DNA of 14,254 nt, taken from assembly GCA_021204285.1 (NCBI GenBank), contig JAJPZP010000266.1:1-14254 (forward strand), in the 5' to 3' direction. A program made the position numbers and the translations under genes. A model generated the notes under the pieces. The model did not search any database and was not told where the DNA came from. It saw only the letters and a list, made by a program, of their open reading frames with translations. This DNA is from Lachnospiraceae bacterium. GTDB taxonomy: Bacteria; Bacillota; Clostridia; Lachnospirales; Lachnospiraceae. Positions 1 to 6,037 of the stretch are shown here, one piece after another. The first letter of the stretch is position 1, and every line of letters begins with the position of its first letter.

Positions 1-282
1 GAGTCTTGTGTAAGTTTAAGCACCCTCAAGCAATATCGACAAAAAGAAGAAAAAGAGAAGACTCTTAAAACGGTGACAGCGCTTTGTATAGGACTGCATT
101 TGCATCCATGGTTTACAGAGGATCTTTTAAGAAAGGCGGGCATTGTACCGAAAGTGACAAAACAAGATAGTGCATACCGATATTTATATACATTTCATTA
201 TAAGGAAACAATTGAGGAATGTAATGTTTATCTACGCTCACAAGGACTCGCCGAGTTTAAATTGCGTGAGAAGTCAGCGTAA
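1..282 (+). CDS. C-terminal part of a probable helix-turn-helix domain protein (5' truncated by window)
   Basis: The frame is open from base 1 to the TAA at 280-282, so this is the last 93 codons of a longer gene; a GTG at 73 is internal and has no good ribosome binding site. The visible part starts with a lysine/glutamate-rich stretch and continues with a conserved-looking block (CIGLHLHPWF, LLRKAGI, YRYLYTFHYKETIEECN). From memory this resembles the C-terminal segment of Firmicutes proteins annotated as helix-turn-helix domain proteins, whose DNA-binding part would lie outside the window. The gene is AT-rich compared with the minus-strand block on the right and is followed within 20 bases by a strong intrinsic terminator, so transcription ends here. 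The family assignment is from recall and moderate; that it is a real gene end is well supported. Confidence 0.6.
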   Translation, partial: ESCVSLSTLKQYRQKEEKEKTLKTVTALCIGLHLHPWFTEDLLRKAGIVPKVTKQDSAYRYLYTFHYKETIEECNVYLRSQGLAEFKLREKSA

Positions 283-301
283 AAAAATATATATGTTAAT
301 G

Positions 302-337
302 AAGACCAGGGATTAAAAAAATCCCTGGTCTTTTTTT
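302..337 (+). terminator. Intrinsic terminator of the 1-282 gene
   Basis: A perfect stem of at least 9 bp pairs GACCAGGGA (304-312) with TCCCTGGTC (322-330), extended by A/T pairs on both sides. The loop is A-rich and seven T residues follow (331-337). It lies 20 bases after the stop codon on the same strand. Confidence 0.93.
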
Positions 338-340
338 GGT

Positions 341-367
341 TTGAGGGACAATTTTATTGTCCCTCAA
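341..367. repeat. Perfect palindrome with GAGGGACA core
   Basis: Arms TTGAGGGACAAT (341-352) and ATTGTCCCTCAA (356-367) are fully complementary around a TTT loop. No T-tract follows, and a full terminator sits just upstream, so this is probably not a second terminator. A degenerate relative (AGGGACA-TTTT-GAATGTCT, 454-472) occurs about 100 bp further on. Short palindromes of this kind can be REP-like elements or remnant mobile-element ends; which one applies here is not determined. The remainder of 368-540 holds no gene that I can support. Confidence 0.75.
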
Positions 368-553
368 AATGTTGTACCCACTATGATTAGCGGTTCATTT
401 GAGAAAACACTGACCTCAAAAACTGCGTATTTTCAAGGATTATCAATAGATAAAGGGACATTTTGAATGTCTGTAAATCATGTGCTTCGGCAGGTATCAT
501 TTAAGTGTAGGTAAGCCGAAAGGCACCAATATAAATTAATCTCTTAGTCCGAG

Positions 554-637
554 ATGGCCATTAGGACGATGGGATGCATAAGAGTTGAGGACACAGCGAT
601 AAAGGCTGTGTTCGAAACGAAGATGCCCCACCGTTAG
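554..637 (+). CDS. Possible leader peptide or gene-end remnant, 27 aa
   Basis: A short frame runs from ATG 554 (alternative in-frame ATG 569) to TAG 635-637 and contains the stretch RVEDTAIKAVFETKMPHR. Neither ATG has a convincing ribosome binding site. The frame is closed upstream by a TAG at 545-547, so if it is the end of a former gene, the rest is gone. Its stop codon falls just behind the 5' arm (618-625) of a pairing that competes with the downstream terminator. A ribosome stalled or terminating here could therefore influence the fold, as in leader-peptide attenuation. Whether it is translated is unknown. Confidence 0.3.
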   Translation: MAIRTMGCIRVEDTAIKAVFETKMPHR

Positions 638-665
638 CTTTGCTGCGCCCATTTTCGGATTGCCG

Positions 666-700
666 GAGCCTGTGGTCATCTTCGACTGCAGGCTCTTTTT
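666..700 (+). terminator. Intrinsic terminator/attenuator in the leader of the 741 gene
   Basis: GAGCCTG (666-672) pairs with CAGGCTC (689-695). The stem continues inward as TGGTC/GACTG with two G-U pairs, giving about 12 bp around the loop ATCTTC, and is followed by five T residues (696-700). It lies only 41 bases before the ATG of the next gene, so it would act as an attenuator unless disrupted. The upstream segment 618-625 is complementary to its loop and descending edge. Confidence 0.7.
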
Positions 701-739
701 GTGTCCCACCGTTCTCCCCTCGGACGGAAAGGACACAAA
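698..739 (+). promoter_or_regulatory. Hairpin masking the ribosome binding site of the 741 gene
   Basis: Nine contiguous pairs join TTTGTGTCC (698-706) to GGACACAAA (731-739), with an inner CCGT/ACGG helix (709-712 with 724-727). The ribosome binding site GGAAAGGA (726-733) lies inside the structure and the ATG starts at 741. The 5' arm shares three T residues with the terminator tract, so the two folds partly compete. A role in translational control is inferred. Confidence 0.5.
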
Positions 740-740
740 G

Positions 741-1049
741 ATGCAAAAACACAACGATTCACTGCCCTTAGATAAGAAGAGCCACTTCAACGACAACCGT
801 GACAGTTATGTGGATGAGAGCGGCAACTATGTCTATACCCAGTGGGTGAAGCGCCCCAACGGAAAATGGGAACGTGTCGTGGTTGACATTATTCCGCTGA
901 CTGCGGAGAACAAGGACATCATCATCCTGCTCGACCAGGATGACCATGACACCGACCTGCAGGAGCGGTATGACGAAGAAAACGCAGACTATGGCATTCG
1001 CAACCAGCGGGATAACCACCACGGAGATTCCGAGGATGAGGACAGCTTT
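741..1049 (+). pseudogene. Truncated small protein of Clostridial conjugative-element type
   Basis: The start is ATG 741 with ribosome binding site GGAAAGGA seven bases upstream; an upstream TTG at 660 in the same frame lies inside the terminator region and is not credible. The first roughly 100 residues contain SHFNDNRDSYVDESGNYVYT and QWVKRPNGKWERVVVDIIP, then ILLDQDDHDTDLQERYDEEN and an acidic DSEDED stretch. From memory this matches a small, about 200-residue protein common in integrative conjugative elements of Clostridia, whose C-terminal half resembles sigma-70 region 4 and continues after a DPWE-like motif. Here that half is missing. From about 1050 the frame reads through to a stop at 1482-1484 but runs antisense to an ATPase gene, so those residues are not native. 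It is a fragment left by a rearrangement. Confidence 0.65.
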
Positions 1050-1811
1050 GATGGAGACCCAGGATTTGGCCGTGGGAGCGGATACACCAACCGCATTTGC
1101 GATTTCCTCATATCGGAGCTCGCCGGAACTGCGCGCAGCGATGAAAACAAGAAAATCATAAAACGCGCTGAGTTTTCCGACCTGCGCCAGACCTTTGATA
1201 TCTCGTTCAATATACGTATTTACATAGTCCATATAATAACGATCCCGATCAATATCAGTGGCAATCAGCTTTGGCATTCCCCCACGAAAGATTCGCTCAA
1301 AGATCTGATGGATCGTTTTGGGATTGTTCTCTTCCATCCGTTCGCGCAGATGATCAAGGTCAGGGCGAAACAGTCGAGCAGAGCGTCCTTCTATTTCCGC
1401 AGTGGAAAGACCCGAGAGATCAAATACTGCCACCCTCCCTGCGAGGGATTCCGCCACATCTTCCATCATGGGAAATTTCTGTGAGCCAGTCAGCCAATAT
1501 TGTCCATTTACATCTTCTCCATTCAGACTCGCCTGATCAACGATCCGTTTCATTTCAAGAAGAAGGGATGGAACTCTCTGAAATTCATCGATCAGTAGTG
1601 GCGCTTTATAGGTTTCAAAAAAAAGTCCCGCATCCTGCTCGGCCATGCGCCTCGCATTCATATCGTCCAATGTGACATATCTGCGTCCGGGTTCCCGCAA
1701 ATGGTTCAGCATCGTAGATTTTCCAACCTGCCGTTGTCCGCACACCATCACGACTGGATAGTATCTGGATGCTTCCAGAATCTGTGTCTCCAAATGCCTT
1801 TGAATATACAT
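1050..1811 (-). pseudogene. AAA ATPase of the DUF4143 family, 3' truncated
   Basis: The start is ATG 1811-1809 with a strong GGAGGAGG ribosome binding site just upstream (complement of 1815-1824); a more upstream ATG at 1841 is in frame but less likely. The first 254 residues are family-like: MYIQRHLE start, Walker A GQRQVGKST (residues 25-33), Walker B LLIDEFQRVP (72-81), the WLTGSQ segment, and a winged-helix-like stretch ending YEEIANAVGVSAPTAKSWVSI. Family members are usually about 400 residues and continue after this point with a nuclease-like DUF4143 region. Here the frame passes at about 1050 into sequence antisense to the conjugative-element gene and stops at 768. ATPases of this family are often accessory, possibly toxin- or defence-like, with poorly known roles. 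This copy lacks its C-terminal region and is probably non-functional. Confidence 0.75.
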
Positions 1812-1889
1812 AGCTCCTCCTCCATAAGAATGCTGAAACACAGCGCTCTTGTCTTAACATGCCCAACTTCTGTTGCTATATACAAAATC

Positions 1890-1924
1890 ACGAGTAAAAT
1901 AAAGTACAAATTTATTTTACTCGT
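1890..1924. repeat. 14-bp-arm palindrome upstream of the DUF4143 ATPase
   Basis: ACGAGTAAAATAAA (1890-1903) and TTTATTTTACTCGT (1911-1924) are perfectly complementary around GTACAAA. It lies about 80 bp upstream of the minus-strand ATPase start, in the AT-rich stretch where its promoter should be. A short T run follows on the plus strand (1924-1927). It could be an operator, a weak terminator or an inserted repeat; I see no clear -35/-10 pair. The stretch 1925-2067 holds nothing that I can support. Confidence 0.7.
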
Positions 1925-2067
1925 TTTCATGAGTCAGGTCAAGCGCAGCGGCGATTTTCATTCCGCACTGTCTCTTAAAAGTCCCCGTTGACTTGCCCTT
2001 CTGCATCCGATAGAATAAATACAGACGCAGACATGGCAGCAGCTATCTCCAGAGGAGGCAGATCACG

Positions 2068-2293
2068 GGCAATTACATCAATCCCGGCAATGATGAAAAC
2101 TCGTTGAGCTGCACCGTCATGATCGCCTATTACACCGCGCGAAACTATTATACCATCATTCGGGAACTTCCGGCAGATCAAAGAGAAGCGTTATAACGGT
2201 GCGCTGAAAGCTTACGCAGGTAATCTTCTTCTGGTCGGTATCAATTATGATAAGGCCATGAAGATGCATTCCTGCACAATTGAAAAGTACTGA
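2068..2293 (+). pseudogene. Remnant of an AAA-ATPase-like / PD-(D/E)XK nuclease protein
   Basis: Two adjoining pieces in different frames match the C-terminal part of a large family of Firmicutes and Bacteroidetes proteins (AAA-ATPase-like N-terminus, DUF1703 PD-(D/E)XK C-terminus). Piece one (frame of 2068) reads NDENSLSCTVMIAYYTARNY then YTIIRELPA and stops at 2194-2196. Piece two (frame of 2171) reads RQIKEKRYNGALKAYAGN then LLLVGINYDK, ending IEKY at the TGA 2291-2293. In intact members the two are separated by about 40 residues (a GKGFADIV-type block and an ELKWDK motif with catalytic residues). That block is missing, and the join near 2170-2175 shifts frame. The N-terminal ATPase part is absent as well. 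It is a decayed fragment. Confidence 0.72.
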
Positions 2294-2320
2294 TCATTCC
2301 ACACGCAACGGAGGATGTTT

Positions 2321-3610
2321 ATGTTGTCAAGAGCAGGAGCCGCTGTCCAAAAGCGCCTGTACACCATTGTTTTTCTGTTCATTGTAGCGGCAGGCTACCT
2401 TCCTGTCTGGAAGGACGGATTATCCATCATCTGGAATCTGGATGGAATCGGGCAATATTTCCCGTCTTTTTTGTATATCGGACAGTATCTGCGGGACTTC
2501 CTGACCGGGCTGCTGCATGGAGCGCTCGTACTGCCGGTCTGGGACCTGTCCATCGCTATGGGCGAAGACATTGTCGGCGCCCTGAATTATTACGGTTTCG
2601 GCGACCCGATCAACCTGCTCGCGATATTTGCGACGCGCGCGAACGGAGTGTATGTTTATATGTTCTGTTTCTTCCTGCGCCTGTGGCTGGCCGGACAGAC
2701 GTTCCGGCTGTACTGCCGGGAGGTCGGGATGGAATACAGAGCGTCCCTCGCCGCGGCATTGAGTTATGCGTTTTGCGGCTTTGCGGTCTACGGCGGCGGT
2801 CGATACATCGAATGGTTGTCCGTTCTGATCTACTTCCCGCTTTTGCTAATTGGCGCAGAGAGAATTATGAAGGACAGGCAAAAGCCGTGGATCCTGACCC
2901 TGACGGTGGCCTATGCCGCGCTCTGCGGCTTTTATTTTCTGTACATGTCCTGTCTCTGCCTGGGCGTCTACTGCGCTGTGCGCCTGGTATCGATATATGG
3001 ATGGAAGCCGTTCCGGAGACTGCTGCGGAAATGTCTTACCCTGCTTCGGCACTTTATACCGGGTCTGCTGCTGGCGGCTCCTGTGTTTCTGCCTGCGGTA
3101 TCGGCGTATCTCAACAGCGAGCGCCTTACGCAGGGCGGCTCGGTTACAGATATTCTTTTCAGCCTGAGCAGCTATATTCCCAGCCTGAACCGTTCCCTGC
3201 TTTACGCAGTTTTTGATCTGTTTCATGATCAGCGCCAGCTGTTATCCGGCATTCTGCTGGTGGAGCTTCTCGCACTGGTTCTGCTGTTTACGATTCGCAG
3301 CCGGAAGGCGCTGCAGCTGAAGATCGCCGTGCTGACTGCGCTGATCGCGCTGCATCTTCCCATAAGCGGATGGGTTTTCAACGCGTTCGGAGAGACCAAT
3401 GAGAGATGGTGCTTCTGGGTACACTTCGTGTTTGCGCTGAGCTTCGCGTATGTTTTAACCGTTTTTCCCTCCACGGAAATCAGGACGAGCCGGAGCGATA
3501 TCCGCTTTATCGGGAGAAAGCCCATCACGCTTGCAGTATGCGTTCTTCTGCTTGGAAACATCCTGTTCAATTTATGGTTCTTATATGACGACACGCTGGT
3601 CATCATGTAG
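2321..3610 (+). CDS. YfhO N-terminal membrane fragment
   Basis: This frame encodes 429 residues with roughly 10 to 12 hydrophobic segments. The ATG at 2321 is preferred because GGAGG (2310-2314) lies six bases upstream; the in-frame ATG at 2315 abuts that site. Near the N-terminus, after the first membrane helix, is the family-typical stretch DGIGQYFPSF (residues 41-50), followed by LPVWDLSIAMGEDIVGALNYYGFGDPINLL-type sequence, as expected for the first extracytoplasmic loop of YfhO glycosyltransferase-like proteins. The frame ends after VIM at a TAG that is not a natural end, since the family domain continues beyond it. If translated alone, it would lack the whole C-terminal domain. Confidence 0.75.
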   Translation: MLSRAGAAVQKRLYTIVFLFIVAAGYLPVWKDGLSIIWNLDGIGQYFPSFLYIGQYLRDFLTGLLHGALVLPVWDLSIAMGEDIVGALNYYGFGDPINLLAIFATRANGVYVYMFCFFLRLWLAGQTFRLYCREVGMEYRASLAAALSYAFCGFAVYGGGRYIEWLSVLIYFPLLLIGAERIMKDRQKPWILTLTVAYAALCGFYFLYMSCLCLGVYCAVRLVSIYGWKPFRRLLRKCLTLLRHFIPGLLLAAPVFLPAVSAYLNSERLTQGGSVTDILFSLSSYIPSLNRSLLYAVFDLFHDQRQLLSGILLVELLALVLLFTIRSRKALQLKIAVLTALIALHLPISGWVFNAFGETNERWCFWVHFVFALSFAYVLTVFPSTEIRTSRSDIRFIGRKPITLAVCVLLLGNILFNLWFLYDDTLVIM

Positions 3611-3625
3611 AACTGGAACAGTGAG

Positions 3626-4345
3626 ATGATCGCCTGTGACGAGGTTGAAAAATACATTGACTCGCCTGTGAACGCTTCGACCGTGGTTGCCGGTGACAGC
3701 ACCCTGTTCCGCGTGTCGAATGACATGCTGACCGACGCCAACGAACAGCCTGAAAATGTCGCCATGTTAAATGATTACTATGGAACGACGTGGTGGTTCA
3801 GCATTATCAATTCCGACGTACAGTCTTATGCCAATATGTCAGCACAGGAAACCTTGAAGTGGCGCTCCTGGGGCTTCGACAACAACCTGATGTATGAGGC
3901 TTTCGCCGGCGTAAAATATTATTTCTGCAGCAACCCGGAGAATGTAAAGGAAGAATATAAATGGGTGGAGCAGGTCACGTTTAACGGGGAGTCCTGGGAT
4001 GTCTACGAGAATCCTTACTATTTCGGCATGGCTTACATCAGGGATGCAGACACGGCTTCCGCGATATTTGACGAGGCGGCCGGCTACGAAGAGTACTATG
4101 AAAAATTATACGACCTTTACATTGACGGGCAGGAACAGGTAGAAGTCACCTATTCTGAATCGAAGAATATGTTTACCTGCACCGTGGATACCGGGGATGG
4201 CGACGAAGTTGTACTTTCGATTCCCTATCACAGGAACTGGAAAGCCTACGTTGACGGCGAAGAGGTGGAAGTCTGCAGGACAGACATGATGTGTATCTCT
4301 ATTTCGCCGGGAGGGGGGGGAGCATACCATAGTGCTCCGATATGA
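3626..4345 (+). CDS. YfhO C-terminal extracytoplasmic domain fragment
   Basis: This frame is in phase with the upstream fragment and separated from it only by the TAG at 3608 and a few codons. It encodes the soluble C-terminal domain, including DEVEKYIDSP, an AGDSTLFRV strand, NDYYGTTWW, and the late PYHRNWKAYVDGEEVEV motif that commonly precedes the final membrane helix in this family. The ATG at 3626 has no good ribosome binding site, so independent translation is doubtful. The last residues (GGAYHSAPI) arise from the frameshift in the G run; the proper C-terminus lies in the next frame up to 4463. Confidence 0.65.
   Translation: MIACDEVEKYIDSPVNASTVVAGDSTLFRVSNDMLTDANEQPENVAMLNDYYGTTWWFSIINSDVQSYANMSAQETLKWRSWGFDNNLMYEAFAGVKYYFCSNPENVKEEYKWVEQVTFNGESWDVYENPYYFGMAYIRDADTASAIFDEAAGYEEYYEKLYDLYIDGQEQVEVTYSESKNMFTCTVDTGDGDEVVLSIPYHRNWKAYVDGEEVEVCRTDMMCISISPGGGGAYHSAPI
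4313..4320 (+). repeat. G8 homopolymer at the YfhO frameshift
   Basis: Eight consecutive G residues sit exactly where the reading frame must move to continue the protein. G7 gives an in-frame SPGGGEHTIVL; G8 does not. Runs of this length are prone to slippage in replication and to errors in sequencing. Confidence 0.85.
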
Positions 4346-4456
4346 TCCCATCGAGATGAAGGCCGGATGGGTGCTGACGTTCGCGGGCATTCTGCTCACT
4401 GCCATACCCGCGCTTGTGTCACGCAAAAAACGCCTGACGGAACGGGGAGGCAGCGT

Positions 4457-6037
4457 ATGTTAAAGAACGGACGGAAACGAAAGTGGATGATCGGGATAGT
4501 TCTTGTGGGCATTTTTATGCTCGCAGGCAGCCTCCTGCTTCTCCACAGGCAGCAGGACAACCGGGCCGACAACGACACGAACGATACTTATGAGGCTGTG
4601 CTTGCCGGTGATGAAAATAAGGATGTGCTTGTCATGGAGCCGGACTGGGAATCCATCGATACCGCCATACTGGATTCGGACGATTACGCGGACGCGGAGC
4701 CGCTCATTGAGACGATCCAGCTGAACACCCGGTATCTTCTGAACACCTGGTGGACCATGGAGCGTGTTGCCGCATATTCCACCAGCAATCTCAATAATCT
4801 GCAGGAGCTGACGGAAGAACAGCAGGAGGAGGTAACGAAGAGCCGGGAATCCTTTATCTCCTGGCGGGATACCGACTATCTTTATCTGGTCAACGCGTAT
4901 TCCAGCGACTATACGCAGAACGCGATACGTCCGCTCTCGCATGCGTGCATGACGCTGGCGATCGCGCTCCGTTTCCATATTTATGACGAGGACGTCGCAA
5001 ACGTGTCTTATGAGGACGCGCTCGCGATGACGGTCAAACTGATTTCCTCGGTTGCCAGGATGCACGGCTCTAACACGGAAAACGGGTGGGGTTGGGAATG
5101 GCAGAGCGCCTTGTGGGCGGAGGAGACCGGATTTGCCGCCTGGCTTCTGTATTCCGAGCTGGATGAGGAGGCGCAGGGCTACGTCGTCAATATGCTCATA
5201 TCCGAGGCGGACGCTGTCTCCGTCGACTACGAAGCCTCGTATTACATGGATGTAAACGGAAATGTGCTTTATGAGGGAGATACGAAGGCGGAGGAAAATG
5301 CCTTTGAATCGCGGATTCTCGCGCTGGCCTCCTGCATGTCCCCGGAGCACTCCCATCAGGAAATCTGGACGGAAAAGCTCTATGAGCTCCTGCTCGCCTC
5401 CACGGCCAGGCCCTCCGACGTCGGTTCCTCCGAGGTCGTGGACGGGTTCGTGCTGGGGGAAGTGCTGAACGGTTCCAACATCAACGAAGACGGAACGGTG
5501 ATCAACCACAACAAATACCACATCGATTATATGGTCTCCGAGACGGAGGGGATGCTGGAAACAGCCATCGTCTTTGCGCTGGCGGGTAAGGCCGTCCCGG
5601 AATCTTCCATTTTTAATCTGGATGTCATCTACGACGCCCTGGTCAACCTGGATATCGGGAAATACGACGAGACCAAGGAAGGCCATCATTTTTATGAGCG
5701 GGATGAGGAGGGGAACGCGAGCTATCTCACCAACATGCCGGGCGAAAACGATTGGGGAACCTACAGAGTAGCGAATTATCTGTTTGCGGATACCGCGGCC
5801 GCGATCTTTGGGCTGGACAGCTCCTGTCCTGAGAATCTGAAGGGCGACGACTGGGCGTCCGTGAGGCTTAGGAGAGCCGTGGAAATGGTGACAAGGCAGA
5901 CAGACGGGGAAATTACAGGACAGAATTACCAGGACGGCGAGGAGAGCTTCGCCTCCGGCGAGGTCTTTGCGATGAGCCTGTTCGCGAGATCCTACCTGCT
6001 CCGGAAGCTGGACGCAGACGGGATGCTCGGGCTTTAA
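4457..6037 (+). CDS. Membrane-anchored extracytoplasmic protein of unrecognised family
   Basis: The protein has 526 residues. ATG 4457 is chosen because GGGGAGG (4444-4450) precedes it and because it overlaps the natural YfhO stop (ATGTTAA), which suggests translational coupling; upstream in-frame codons lie inside yfhO. A basic N-terminus (KNGRKRKW) and one hydrophobic helix (about residues 11-29) with no lipobox cysteine point to a signal anchor with the rest outside. The body is acidic and helical, with many W, Y and H residues: NTWWTMERVAAY (96-107), GWGWEWQSALW (210-220), NHNKYHIDYM (350-359) and NDWGTYRVANY (431-441). This pattern recalls alpha/alpha-toroid glycan lyases or hydrolases, but I do not recognise the family and cannot name catalytic residues. 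Pairing with YfhO suggests a role on an envelope glycan. Confidence 0.75.
   Translation: MLKNGRKRKWMIGIVLVGIFMLAGSLLLLHRQQDNRADNDTNDTYEAVLAGDENKDVLVMEPDWESIDTAILDSDDYADAEPLIETIQLNTRYLLNTWWTMERVAAYSTSNLNNLQELTEEQQEEVTKSRESFISWRDTDYLYLVNAYSSDYTQNAIRPLSHACMTLAIALRFHIYDEDVANVSYEDALAMTVKLISSVARMHGSNTENGWGWEWQSALWAEETGFAAWLLYSELDEEAQGYVVNMLISEADAVSVDYEASYYMDVNGNVLYEGDTKAEENAFESRILALASCMSPEHSHQEIWTEKLYELLLASTARPSDVGSSEVVDGFVLGEVLNGSNINEDGTVINHNKYHIDYMVSETEGMLETAIVFALAGKAVPESSIFNLDVIYDALVNLDIGKYDETKEGHHFYERDEEGNASYLTNMPGENDWGTYRVANYLFADTAAAIFGLDSSCPENLKGDDWASVRLRRAVEMVTRQTDGEITGQNYQDGEESFASGEVFAMSLFARSYLLRKLDADGMLGL

Larger units (their letters stand above)
541..740 (+). promoter_or_regulatory. Structured leader with competing hairpins upstream of the 741 gene
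   Basis: Several complementary segments are visible. CTCTTA (541-546) pairs with TAAGAG (579-584), enclosing GTCC/GGAC (547-550 with 564-567). GGACACAGC (589-597) pairs with GCTGTGTTC (605-613). CGAAGATG (618-625) pairs with CATCTTCG (677-684), which would break the terminator stem at 666-695. TTTGTGTCC (698-706) pairs with GGACACAAA (731-739), covering part of the ribosome binding site. Mutually exclusive structures of this type are typical of transcriptional or translational attenuation. The pairings are read from the sequence; the regulatory role is inference, and no ligand or known RNA family is recognised. Confidence 0.55.
2321..4463 (+). pseudogene. yfhO: YfhO-family membrane protein gene, disrupted by a TAG and a frameshift
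   Basis: Read through its two lesions, this is one gene of about 713 codons with the YfhO (PF09586) layout: an N-terminal polytopic membrane region, a C-terminal extracytoplasmic domain, and a last membrane helix followed by a basic tail. The first lesion is an in-frame TAG at 3608-3610; both sides are in the same frame and the downstream part continues the family sequence at once. The second is at the G8 run 4313-4320: with one G fewer, the frame runs on as EHTIVLRYDPIE, a membrane helix (WVLTFAGILLTAIPALV), SRKKR, and stops at 4461-4463. In Bacillus and Listeria, YfhO-type proteins act in glycosylation of lipoteichoic acid or other envelope polymers. The copy is probably inactive, although errors in the sequence cannot be excluded. 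Confidence 0.82.

Noticed and set aside
660..1484. The full 274-codon plus-strand frame as one gene
   Set aside because: Its start would be a TTG inside a terminator stem, and everything after about 1050 is antisense to a conserved ATPase. Only 741-1049 is native.
768..1841. The full 357-codon minus-strand frame as an intact ATPase
   Set aside because: The last roughly 95 codons are antisense to the conjugative-element gene and do not look like the family's C-terminal region; the start at 1841 is weaker than the ATG at 1811.
3608..3610. Programmed readthrough or reassignment of UAG (for example pyrrolysine)
   Set aside because: prmC in this window ends in TAG, RF1 is encoded here, and no recoding element was seen downstream of the TAG; a nonsense mutation or sequence error is simpler.
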